Shown one piece after another: positions 20,637 through 31,846 of a DNA stretch of 64,000 nucleotides. Origin of the DNA: Isoetes taiwanensis (Eukaryota > Streptophyta > Lycopodiopsida > Isoetales > Isoetaceae); the NCBI GenBank assembly GCA_021234155.1, contig JAJEKV010000011.1, forward strand, positions 22,022,416-22,086,415. Reading direction: 5' to 3'. The position numbers were made by a program, and so were the translations under genes. The notes under the pieces were generated by a model, which searched no databases, was not told where the DNA came from, and saw nothing but the letters and a program-made list of their open reading frames with translations. Positions within the stretch are counted from its first letter, which is position 1, and each line of letters begins with the position of its first letter.

Positions 20637-21917
20637 ATTTTTAAAATTTAAAAACAGTTTTGGTGTTCCCTTTGCCTCGTGATCATTGTAGAACACTTAG
20701 AATTTAAAAAAGGATACATGAAGACTACTTTGTAGATAAAAACATGCAACCCACTCTGTAAATACTTCTTTTTTATAAAACATTATATTAAAAAAGATGT
20801 AAAAACATAGTAACATCTATATTTCCTTATAACATACCTTAACTTTATAACATACATTCACGTTGCAGCTTATTCTTTTATTGAACCATTAAAAGTTACT
20901 GGATGATCAAATGCCAAAAGAAGCAAGACGGAGAACAGAAGTAGCTTTCCAAATCATAATTCAAGTTTGTCCAAGATAAAGATAACAGTTTTCCTTTCTT
21001 TAAGTAGACCTGTAAAATGCAGGATTACCTCTGCCACTACTGGTATTCAGACCTGAATGTAATTATTAAGTACATCAGTATTGAAACCTGGATATATTGA
21101 AACCTTATTCAGTGGATTGTCCATCGTGGGTTTAACTGAGTATAAGAAGTTTTCATGGAACAACCGGCTAAGCTAAACACACAATGGCTAGCCTCTCCCA
21201 TTTGTGACAGGCCTGGAAAGAATACTTACTGGGACCGAAAGTTTACTGGAAAGAATACTTGGACCGAAAGTTTACTGGAAAGAATATTTGGAAAGAAAGA
21301 ATACTTATAAGTTTGAGCAGCAGGTCGTTTTGAAATAGGTCTGAAGCAAAGCAGGTCATTTTGTCTGATGAAGCAGGTCGTTTTGAACCAATTTTGGCGA
21401 GGTCTTTTGAAGCAGGAGAATGCTTTGAACTGGATAAACAAACAAAAAATATCAAATGACCTTGCAAATAAACGAAAATATCAAATAGACCTTGCCAAAT
21501 CAGACGAAAATTGATGTTTACTTACCTTGCTTTGCTGAAGAATCAAAATCAAACAAAGGATCATCCGTCAGAGGCAGAGCTGATTACAACATGCATTGCT
21601 GATTAAGATCATAGAGCCGATTACAGAGGTCTGGGATTAGAAACAGAGAAGGCCAATTAGCATAGAAGGCAGAAGCTCGATTAGCAGCAGAAGACAAGGC
21701 CGATTTTTCGGTGTTTTGTCTGCGCCGTTCTCTGCTCCCGCCCTACAGAAAGGGGGGAAAAAATGAACGATGGTTTTTTGTTAACCGAAATCATGGAATC
21801 CTTGTTTTTTTTTTTTTTAAAGGGAACTTATCGGGAACGCCGTTCCCAAATATGGGCGTTCGCCGTGAGCTCATTGACGGGATATATAGTATAGTTCTAC
21901 TCCTTCCTCTATCAGCT
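20637..21917 (+). promoter_or_regulatory. Upstream region of the nitrilase-family gene
   Basis: No gene. It contains tandem GGAAAGAATACTT/GGACCGAAAGTTTACT repeats (about 21217-21305) and AAGCAGGTCGTTTTGAA repeats (about 21320-21400). The coding frame of the downstream gene is open back to 21711 with in-frame ATGs at 21711 and 21852. The 5' UTR and promoter must lie here, but no TATA box can be fixed with confidence. Confidence 0.4.
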
Positions 21918-24900
21918 ATGGCCGCCGTACTCCCTGTTTGTGGCCGAGTAAAGGTCGCAGTTGCACAGATGACATCTACCTCCAATATCGACTTCAATTT
22001 CCAGACTTGTGCACGCCTAGTTGAGGTAAGGAACGTATCAATTTTCGTCGAGTGCTGTCAAGACCTTATTGGTTCTGAATTGTATATCTATACGCATTCT
22101 GTTCAATCTGCAGAAGTGGAACTGAACCTTAAACTTTCAAAAAGCACTGGCCTTATAGGATATATATTAGGATGCTTTGGGTAAATTCTAAATAACTATG
22201 AGCCCAAATCATCAGCTAGTCCAATCATCAGGCCCAGGCAAAGAATGCGTATGGCAAAATAAAGTAACAAAGTTATATGCTTAAACGTAAAGAGCGGACC
22301 CCTCATTTGTTAATGATACCTCTGTTCCCAAGATCTGACTAGAGATGGATTAAGGATCTCTTTCATCTATTTTCCACGTTTTCATCATGTCATTTCACCA
22401 TTTGCTACATGCATAAAATCCCCTTGTTCCCATCTTATCCCATTTTAATTCTATGCTGCAAGTATTCTAGGACATGTTCTAATAGACCCTTTTTTGGCAA
22501 TCTTGTTATGGGTAATTGATCAAGACTGCGCATCTGTTGGATTCTTCTTTAATTTCGTGATCTCGTTGAAGCGCTTCTTATGTTCCAACTTATACGTCTC
22601 GGGCCTTTCATCCATGAACTATGTTGAAGATTTATTTACATATCTCTGACCTGTCGCTGGCAACATACTTCATTAGTCATTGTTTAAGATTCTTCAATAC
22701 CATGGTTTTAGGATGCCCCAGCTTTGTTGCCTTGCGGGGTTCACCACAGTGATCTGTTCCTTTAATGACCTCATGCATTAACTAAGCATGGCCAAAATTA
22801 ATGTATTTTTATTTATCATGCTGTCTAAGGGGATTTGGGGTTTGAGGGCCGTTTTCTGGTTGCCTTACAAACTGAATAATCGGAACCAGAAAATTATGAG
22901 CATCAAAGTGTCAAGGATGGTTTTCATTGGCTTTGGGACGGTACATTGAGTTAATCATGTACATATCCAAATGTCTATATCCAGTCAGTGCCTGGCCATT
23001 TCCTGCAAATTTCACTGTTGAACATACAAAGAGGAAGACATTCGCTTACTGATGAGCATTTTCGTCCATGGCTTTTAAGTGTAAAATGACCAGTTTCATG
23101 GTCGCAAACATATTTAACAATGTAAGTTAAATGGATTCTCTTTTCAGTCTTTGTTGTCTCTCAGGATGTTAGGATCAAATTTCAGGTTGGTATTACATTT
23201 TTCCCGCATAAATCCACATCATGATGATCTCAACATGCACATTCCGCTGTCAATAATTTATTCATTGTATTTCATCAGAGTTCTTAGTTCAAATAGAGAT
23301 TTCCTTGGCTTCTTCTATACACCTAATACATCAATGATTGTGTGCTGATTGCCCAAGGACAGGAGGCTGCACTGCAAGGAGTAAAACTATTAAGCCTGCC
23401 TGAATGTTTTTCATTTATTGGTTCAAAGGAGGGAGAAGCCTTAAGTATTGCAGAACCACTTTTAGGACCTATTATACAAAGATACCAGTCTCTTGCCAGG
23501 TTCAGATACTAATATTGTGCTTCCCTTCAAGCTATAAGGACTAAGTTGGAACTCCTCTTACTGGGAACTTACTTTGAAAAACAGAGAAGCAAACATGTGG
23601 CTATCACTTGGTGGGTTTCAAGAACAAGGGCCAGATGAGAAACACATATACAATACCCATGTTGTGCTTGATGACTATGGAACCATTCAGTCAAAATATC
23701 GAAAGATTCACTTGTGAGAATCTCCAATTTTCCTTGCATCACCTAGACTTGTTTAGGTTTACATTTAGGAAATTGGTTCGTTACGTATCGAGGTCCTATG
23801 TTAGAAAATATCTTACTGAGACTTGTTTTTTCCTTGTATCAACTAGACTTGTTTAGATTTACATCCAATGTCTGCTTAATTTGAAAAATGGTTCTTTACA
23901 TATCCAGGTCCTACGTTGAAAAGTATCTTACTGAGGATATCTATATGATTTCTTATGTACAAATACAAAACACTACATTGCTTGCATGGAACTTATGTAC
24001 TGCATTGCAAATGCAGGTTTGATGTTGACGTGCCAGGAGGTCCAGTGCTAAAAGAAAGTAACAGCACTGCTCCTGGTAAAGTTCAAATATTTGTTTAAAG
24101 TGCAGCCATTCTTTTAGTGTCATGTATGATTTTAAATGAGTTTCGTTATTGTTTCTGTATTGCAGGATCTGAGATGGTGTTGGTGGACAGCCCGGCTGGA
24201 CGACTAGGCCTTAGTATTTGTTATGACCTGCGTTTCCCAGAGCTGTATCAAAACCTCAGATTCCACAGCAATGCGCAGGTCATCATAGTTCCCACGTCAT
24301 CATTATTGATGTGAAAATTGTAGGTTTGTCTTGAATAGTATGCAGACTTTGCAATATAATGCTAGGTGCTGCTGATTCCTGCTGCTTTTACGAAGACAAC
24401 TGGTGAAGCACACTGGGAAGTCCTTCTCCGTGCTCGTGCTATTGAAACCCAATGTTATGTAAGTTACGTAACTTAGGTCAGTATTGTGTAAGTGAAAATC
24501 GTTTCGTTTGCTATTGTATTAACATCATGCGAACGTGGATGTTCACACTCTATAATTGGCTATATGTAGAAACATGCATGTTGAGTCTTGTTACACAATT
24601 CGCATGATATTTACAAACATCCTTGGGGAGTACCTGGTTAGAGAAAACATGAAAATAACTGCGTAATTGATATTGGACTTGAAAGGGCCCCCAATCCCAT
24701 ATAAAGACTTCCTGTGGTGACATGCTTTAACATCTCTTTTTTTTTAATATTTTTCCTATCATGGTAAACTGAAATAATTATGATTGGTACACACAGGTTT
24801 TGGCAGCAGCTCAGGCTGGGAAGCATAATCTGAAACGGGAAAGCTTTGGTGATGCCCTGATAGTGGACCCATGGGGCAAAGTTCTTGCACGTTGTCCTGG

Positions 24901-25545
24901 TAAATGTCACTTGCTAGTCCTCCTTTTATTGATATTTAGTCTTTCCAAAATGTCTTAATCTTCTTAAAATTTTATTCCTGGGATCAACTAGTTCAAATCT
25001 AGCTGAAGGTTTATGGATGGTAGTCATTTCTCGAGCAGTCCTCTTCCACTGTCTGTTTGCTTTGTTGCTCCATTGAAAGCCAATCTATTTATCAATTATT
25101 TTTCCTATCAATTGAACAATTACCAGCTCTTCCTTCCTTCCTTCCCTCTACTCTTTGCTAGTGCCTTGTGAGGACTAGTGCCCTCCTGTTGCTACTATGG
25201 TACGTTATGCAATATCCATATAGAAACAGTTAAACTAGTATTACAAAATTCTGATACAACTGCAGAATTGCATTTCTTATCCACTGTGTATGTTGTTGCT
25301 TAGATAGATTAGTGACAGGAATAGCAGTGGCTGAAATTGACATTTCCCAGTTGGACTCAGTTCGTTGTCGTATGCCTATTGAAAAGGTATGAGCTATTGA
25401 AAATGCAAATTGAGATGTTTTGAGCTGTATGGGTCTCACATTTATTTGTCATGTTTCACAGCATCGCAGATATGATATTTATGGAGAGTCAGAGAGTGAG
25501 AGCAGAGTAAACCGCAGATCTGATTATAAGCCTGCAAAAATTTGA
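21918..25545 (+). CDS. Nitrilase-superfamily amidase, Nit1 (deaminated glutathione amidase) type
   Basis: Nine exons join in frame into 302 residues: 21918-22025, 23363-23499, 23585-23713, 24017-24075, 24166-24278, 24366-24458, 24797-24899, 25304-25386, 25462-25545 (TGA). All introns are GT-AG. The carbon-nitrogen hydrolase triad is visible: Glu in LSLPECFSF (about residue 50), Lys in [14 protein letters not shown] (about 122) and Cys in [13 protein letters not shown] (about 163). Other hallmarks are VAVAQMTST near the N-terminus, [25 protein letters not shown] and [13 protein letters not shown]. Length and motifs fit plant Nit1 homologues, which hydrolyse deaminated glutathione to 2-oxoglutarate and Cys-Gly, a metabolite-repair reaction. 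I chose the ATG at 21918 because it aligns with the domain start; in-frame ATGs at 21852 and 21711 could add a targeting peptide. Omega-amidase (Nit2) is the main alternative. The coding sequence looks intact. Confidence 0.93.
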
Positions 25546-26896
25546 CGTTGTCATTTATCGAGTGGCTATTTCGAGAAATAAAGGTTTTAGGGTGAGTAGA
25601 ATCGGCAATTTATTTCAAAATATACATTTTGAATGATTTTAAAAGGCATTCTATATCCCAGGTCAAAGGCACGTATGACAGGAAGGTGAATTCTCAAGGG
25701 CAAATGGAGCATTGAATGCTAGTTGTTGAGTTAAGCTTTAATTTCAGCATAGATTGGATAACAAAAATGTGACAGGCCTAATAGCAACCATATTAGCACA
25801 AATTAAGCCGAGTGTACAACTAATAAATTGTCTATTTGCTGAATGTGTACCTCCCACAAGGTGAACATTGTTAACCTCGAACCTAATTTGTTTGGGGCTG
25901 AAATTCCATATAGAATTTTTTCACACTTGATATCAATAATGTAACCACGGGTGGTGTCACTGTCCACATCTTCATCCCTATGCTGTCTTCATCCCTATGC
26001 TGGTATCTACATTTTCATCCAGATATTCATGATCCAATATTTGCTGGAGTGGTTTGATTCGAGAGGGGAATAACCCATCCTGTGAGCAGGTAATGTCAAA
26101 TAACTAGCGAGTTGCAAGATCACAAACTGGAGTTCCCAGAATCTCCCTCAGACAATCTGGGTCCAGCTCTAAAATCTTGGGATGAAATCTCCGTCGACAA
26201 TCTGGGCTCTCAGATAAGTGTTGGATGAAGAAGAGCGGAATGCATAATGTTTTGCAGTTGTGGAAGGGTATATTTATTTATTTATATTTAAGATTTTAAA
26301 GAAGAAAGGGTGTATTAGGTTTTTAGTAGATACAGTTTCCTCTGTTTATCAAGTTAGCATTAAAGGGACAATCAAATTGATTGGGATGCTTTGTGAAGCA
26401 GATTAAGCCGTGCATGGCAAGAAAGATCCGATTGATTGAATTTTTGCCCCCACCACGGATTAACCACTTTCTTTGGCCAGATTGACTACTATTTGATCCG
26501 ATTAACCACTCTGGTTGATAGTAGATGGCCGGATTAATAATTTGATCTGATTGGATTAACCACGGCCCGATGATATATACAACAGTTCGAGAATTTCGCT
26601 GGAATAGCAAAAATTATTGCCATAGTTCAGGAAATAGAGAAAAGAATGAGTTAGCATATTGGCTATGTTTGCAAGATCTACATGCTTTCAGTCCTGTCAG
26701 AGGCCTCTCCATTTTGGCTTTCTAGGATGGCTATGTTCGTTGCATGAAAAAGAGCTCGAAATAAAGCAAAGACTGGACACCATTGCTCAACCAAACCCAT
26801 GGCCGATTGAGATTCTAGGTTCGTGTATCCCAACCCCACTTTTATTTGAAAGGTATAAACCATTTCATGGCGTGCACAAGCTTTTAAATGACAGTT
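25546..26896. other. 3' flank of the nitrilase-like gene, no gene seen
   Basis: 3' UTR material, then AT-rich intergenic DNA. A cluster of GATTAACCAC words sits at about 26455-26570. No supported coding sequence. Confidence 0.5.
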
Positions 26897-28185
26897 AAAA
26901 CTACCAAATGCCCTTAAGTTTTCGACTATTTTGCAAGATGCCCTTAAGTTTTCATTTTTTCACGAAATGCCCCTTTGGAGCATATACGTATCTAGGATTG
27001 TTTTTCATCTTCAATAGGATGCCCTTATGTTTTATGAGAATTTATGAAATGCCCTTAAGTTTTATCAAAATTTATGAAATGCCCTTAAGTTTTATGAGAA
27101 TTTATGAAATGCCCTTAAGTTTTATCAAAATTTATGAAATGCCCTTAAGTTTTATGAGAATTTATGAAATGCCCTTTCCATGTAAACGTAAACCAGAAAA
27201 CTGTAAACCAGAAACCCGTAAAACTAAACCAGAGTTTATGAAATGCCCTTTATGAACTACGAAATCCCCTATAATCTCCCCTGTAATCTCCCCTGTAGAT
27301 CCATCAGATAGGAGCCCTACATGTTCGTGAATTATGTCATGTGCCCTTACATCTAGTGCAACGATGCACTTCTTTCACCTCTTCCTCAGTGCGGATTCTC
27401 TTGGTCCGTGGACGACCTGGTGGTCTTCTTTACAGCAAGCTTCAACTCAGCCAATGAGGACCACATGGAACCTAGTTGCAACTCCATTTTTTTAGCATAG
27501 ACACTTCTATTGAAGGAAAACGAATCGATATAATTACATAGAACAAGCAATCAGATTTCTTGAACAATGAACATTTAAGATTTAACAATGAATATTTAAC
27601 AATGAACAATGTACAGATGCATGTAGATGTATTGCATGTAGACAAAGGAAAAGGATGGCTGGCAAGGAAAGAAAACTTACATGATGATCTGTTCACATGC
27701 AGGCCGAAATCCAAAAAGACAGTTTTTCCAACTGCATGTTTTTGGCAGTGCAAATTGTTTGCCACAAAAACACCAGAGACTGCTTATAGGATTAAATGTC
27801 TGCTTACTGTTCTCCATTGCACAAGATCGGCTGAGTATTCTCCACTGCACAACGGCTGAGTTCAGATAAGAGATGGAACCAAAGAATCGGGCAAAAACTA
27901 TAATTGGAACAGAAGAATTTCGCCTGGTACAATTTCGTGGATGGCCGATTGCCGTTCTGAAGAATCGGCCGCTGTGAAGAACTTGCCGCTCTGAAGAATC
28001 GGCCCGCCAAAACAATCCGTTGGCAGCAAGGGCGTTTCAGAAAATACAAAAAACATAAAAGGGTATATCAACAATTTCATATTTCTACCTAACCATATAC
28101 GCTCCAAAGGGGCATTTCGTGAAAAAACGAAAACTTAAGGGCATCTTGCAAAATAGTCGAAAACTTAAGGGCATTTGGTAGTTTT
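26897..28185. mobile_element. 1.3-kb element with ~95-bp terminal inverted repeats
   Basis: Positions 26897-26991 (AAAACTACCAAATGCCCTTA and onward to CCCCTTTGGAGC) are repeated in inverse order at about 28092-28185 with few differences. The arms themselves contain tandem AAATGCCCTTAAGTTTTC words. The interior holds a 30-bp tandem array (27018-27180) and non-coding GAAGAATCGGCC words. No transposase and no clear target duplication were found, so it is a fold-back or non-autonomous long-TIR element. Confidence 0.8.
27018..27180 (+). repeat. 30-bp tandem array inside the inverted-repeat element
   Basis: The unit ATGCCCTTAAGTTTTATGAG plus AATTTATGAA repeats about five times, with alternating TATGAG and TATCAA variants. 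It is open in one frame, spelling MPLSFMRIYE/MPLSFIKIYE, but this is a repeat artefact, not a gene. Confidence 0.9.
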
Positions 28186-28499
28186 TCCCTTAAAATAATC
28201 TGTATATTGTCTTATCCACTTTTAAAATGATTAGACATTACAGAATATTACAACTCTAGATTTATTATCAAAACACGACAACACAGTGGCCAGCGGCGCC
28301 AAATATCATGGGTTCAACTCCCACCAATAAAAGAGAAATGTTTGTGGAGGCCAACCATTCCACATTTTCTTGTATAAGTAAATAATTAAGGATGAATTTT
28401 CCTTTATTTACCTAACTTCTTGACTCAGTCCTTGCTTCCATGGCTGTACAAGAATATTTAAATGCCTAAAAAAACCATTGACTTTGGGCATGAGCAAGA

Positions 28500-29486
28500 T
28501 CACAAGGCATTTCGTTTGACTGTCAATTTCGATACGTTCGTTAGAATACCAATCCAGAATTTTGCAACATGGTATCTCTCAAAAAATGGCACCTGGAGTC
28601 CCGAATCAAAAATACTGAATGTATGATCTTTGAAGTCCTCTAGATATTGATTAAGAAGTTGCACAGCAGCCTTTTGGGACTCTGCAGCTAGATCAGGGTT
28701 GTTAGACAAATTGAAAATGCTATATTCCACAGCCTTCACTATTCCTGATAAGAATTTATCACCACAAAATTGGTCTGCCATTGTCTTCAAATCCGCAAAC
28801 GCTATGCGAGCTTCCTTGAATTGGCTAATGAAGCATTGGGCACGAACCAGGAATGCCAGAGCATAGAAGACATACTCTTGGCTCTCTATTGCCAGGGCAA
28901 ACTGTTTTAACTTGTTGCAAAACTCTATTGCCTCCATAGTATTGTCTATTTGTAGATAACATGTTGCAAGAATAAGGGTGGCAGAAAGTTTTAGAAAATT
29001 GCTGCTAGCCAGAGCCAAGCTATTCTCTATCCATGAAATGCCTGCCTCAAGCTTACCAAGATATTCTATAAGCAATTTGCCAAGCCAGAAAGCTGCCAGA
29101 GCCTGTGGATCATCATCCTTCACCTGGGCTTCTGCACAAATGTGCAAAAGACATGCATACATTTGCTGAGGTTGCAGTTGTTGTGGCTCCCATTGCTTTA
29201 CATACATATCCCCAACAAAGAGGTGCTGAACAAAAAAATTGCACAACGACACCGTATTTTGGTCATTGTTTCTAAACGCAACGTTTCTGCTTCGCAGCAA
29301 TTGGACGAGGCCTTCCTCATACTGCCCATTTTCTTGCATGCACAGAGATTCATACATGGGATACATTTCATGATGCTCTAGCTTAGCCATGAATTGGGTT
29401 GCGTTTACTTTTTTTTTTATAAATGAATAAGACGAAACCGGCTTTGAAAAACCCAAAGCATCAGCATCACGTAAGCCTTTTGCCAT
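28500..29486 (-). CDS. Uncharacterised helical-repeat (TPR-like) protein, single exon
   Basis: A continuous 328-codon frame on the minus strand starting at the ATG at 29486. The predicted protein is rich in Ala, Leu and aromatic residues in a helix-pair rhythm typical of TPR-like solenoids. Examples are LAAFWLGKLLIEYLGKLEAG, LILATCYLQIDNTMEAIEFC and FYALAFLVRAQCFISQFKEA. I see no catalytic motif, signal peptide or membrane segment. An intron-less frame of this length in AT-rich DNA is unlikely by chance. It may be a real gene, a retrocopy, or the large exon of a multi-exon gene. Upstream on the same strand (29487-29750) I see no obvious further exon. The exact family is not recognised. Confidence 0.65.
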   Translation of the reverse strand: MAKGLRDADALGFSKPVSSYSFIKKKVNATQFMAKLEHHEMYPMYESLCMQENGQYEEGLVQLLRSRNVAFRNNDQNTVSLCNFFVQHLFVGDMYVKQWEPQQLQPQQMYACLLHICAEAQVKDDDPQALAAFWLGKLLIEYLGKLEAGISWIENSLALASSNFLKLSATLILATCYLQIDNTMEAIEFCNKLKQFALAIESQEYVFYALAFLVRAQCFISQFKEARIAFADLKTMADQFCGDKFLSGIVKAVEYSIFNLSNNPDLAAESQKAAVQLLNQYLEDFKDHTFSIFDSGLQVPFFERYHVAKFWIGILTNVSKLTVKRNAL

Positions 29487-31618
29487 CTACAACAAGCTAT
29501 TATATATATAATCTGGAAATTGTTCATTGTGGTGCCCCGCATATATGAAGCATCAAAGTCGTTTCGGCCAGCCCCTGTAGAATGGAGACGGGGTCCAGAT
29601 TCTTGCGTCTAACCTGCAACATGAATATGCTCATCAAACTTTTACCAAGCTATATGTGGAAACACATCACCTCATCTTTTTTTTTTTCATTATTTAAAAC
29701 AATTATCTATCTCTCTCTCCCCTTCGTGTTAGTATTAGATAAAACAGGGTGTCCAGCAACAGCGGCATCATTTGGGGTAGCCAAAATCGCATCTGGGTCT
29801 GCTGCTGAAGAAGTGAAGCTCACATTTTTACCCAAAATCGCACCTGGGTCTGCCGCTGAAGGAGCAAAGCTCACATTTTTTACCCAAGGCAGGATCGAAG
29901 GTCATGGGCGACAAAAAAAATAGGTTGAATGATGGGAGATCCTGGCCTGCATTGGCTATAAAGAGCTCTTCCAGTTTGAACAGAAACTGGAGTTTCGGTG
30001 AGCAGAAGCTTGGAATGAACAGAAGGTTTCGCCCTTAAGCACCAGAACCAAAAAGTAGAACGTATTTTTGCCAAGTAAAACTGACGTAAAACTGAAATTT
30101 GATAGATATAGAAGAACAGAATTACATTATAGACCCATTGGCAATTGCGGATAGGATTTATTGTGGCAGATTCTTTTTCCTTTGCAATGTTGCTTTCTTG
30201 AGTGGATCCTTATTGCACTATCCTTATTGTTTTTTTTTGGATCATTGGATCTAAGCATAATTCCATGAATGTGCTAAATGAAGGGCTGTGGAATATCCAC
30301 ATCAGACCCACGTATAAGTTTGCGCACCCCATACGGCTATTATATGTATATACATACATGGTATACTTCAATCCATATGCAGAAAAAATGGACAAAAACC
30401 ATTGCATTCACAAAAAAGAGATAAGAACAAAGGAGAGCGAAGAACAGATGAGAAGAATTTAGGGTGAAGAGGTCGCATTTACTGAGAACGTCACATAGCA
30501 CACAGAGCACTACAATTTCAGCAGAAACTACATGCATGAACAACGAAAATCAGCAAAGTAGGCTCCCAAATTTTGCCGAAACTCGGCGAAGCAAATTCCC
30601 AAATCTCGCCGAAGAAGAATTGCAACACAGGACCTGAGCTTATCTTCTACACTCATGTCTATCCTGAGCGCCATCGCTAGCAACAATCCTTGAAACCGGA
30701 TCAAACAGAGCTGGAGTCTTCTTCTGAACCTCTGCAGCACTCCTCCGAACCTCCCAACCACCCAACGCTTCAATTTGTGCAAACTTCAAAGCCCTGGATT
30801 CATAAACTAGATGTACATAGAAGCCTCAAGAAGAAGCCCTGGATTCATAAACTAGATTCACATAGAAGCATCAAGAAGAAGCTGTATAGGTAGATAAGCA
30901 AAGCAGAAAGGATGTTTGCATGACACGCCTGCATCTGCCAGCCCGTCTGCCACAAAGGCTCTTCTGCATCCGGCTTCCTCTGCTCCTCTGCATCTCGCCA
31001 TGCTCGGAAGCGGCCGCCACGACTTCAGAACTGTCAACATTAGCAATTTTTTTTTTTACCAAAACCCTAACCCCTATCTTCCGCCAAACCATTAACAAAA
31101 TCATAGTAATATAAAACCCTAACCCCTATTTTTCACCAAACCATTAACAAAATCATACTAGCAGATAATTTGCCAACCTTATGAGTAAAATCTTAGCGTC
31201 TGCTAATCCTGATCCTTATAGTAACAATAGAAAGCAATTCAGCAAATGACATAATAGAATAGTAGTGTAAAAACTTTCAACGCCCGCAAAGCACAAAAGC
31301 AGCCATAAGAAGCACAAATACACATCAGAAGAGGACAAGAAGCCCAATAGTCAAACAACACAAAAAAGAAACAATACCTAAAACTTTGCGCAGTCTAGGT
31401 AGCCCAACAACTCATTTAGCCATTGACTTTTGAAGTAGCCATCAAGCAAGTTGCCATCTAAGTGATTTCTATGTTGATTAAGTGGGTTCTTGTCAAATGA
31501 AGGATGCATATAAGTAAAAACTTAGAAATTTCCATTCGCTACAAGTTCAGACCATTTATGAGTTCATATGGCTTGGAGGCATATCAAAAGATTTAGATAG
31601 ACCGATGACTGTCTAGTG
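29487..31618. other. Non-coding DNA with short tandem duplications
   Basis: No gene recognised. Three local duplications are visible: a 51-bp unit at 29781-29882 (CCAAAATCGCATCTGGGTCT...), a 45-bp unit at about 30791-30880 (GCCCTGGATTCATAAACTAG...), and a 52-bp unit at 31061-31164 starting AAAACCCTAACCCCTAT. The last starts with a telomere-like CCCTAA word but is not a telomere array. Confidence 0.6.
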
Positions 31619-31846
31619 ACTTCCTAATATGGACCTTCAACAAACGTTTTGCCCAACAGATGGGTTTGAATCCCTAACCAAAGCGCACAAATCTTAAGCA
31701 TCACTAGGTCTATACCAACTCGCCACACATCCGTTGAGCAAAATTTTTGTGGTACATGCACACACTTTGTAAGCAAAGATAACTCCTGCCTTGGGAAGTC
31801 ACGAGTATTTTTTCTATTTTTTTGTTGAAGATCCATATTAGGAAGT
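31619..31846 (-). mobile_element. 228-bp TIR element with tRNA-like A and B boxes
   Basis: Termini ACTTCCTAATATGGA...CTTCAACAAA match in inverse orientation over 26 bp with one mismatch. TAGTG flanks both ends (31614-31618, 31847-31851), a 5-bp target duplication. On the minus strand TGGCGAGTTGG (A-box-like, about 31716-31726) and GATTCAAACCC (B-box-like, about 31664-31674) are spaced as in a tRNA gene. No full tRNA fold is evident. Confidence 0.75.

Noticed and set aside
24279-24365. Apparent alternative coding extension VIIVPTSS after exon 5 of the nitrilase-like gene
   Set aside because: A TGA follows within a few codons, and exon 6 (24366) resumes the family alignment exactly; this is intron 5.
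26908-27255. 115-codon repetitive ORF (MPLSF... repeats)
   Set aside because: Translation of a 30-bp tandem array inside a non-coding inverted-repeat element.
28285-28330. GGGTTCAACTCCC resembling a tRNA B box
   Set aside because: No matching A box at tRNA spacing; too little to call a SINE.
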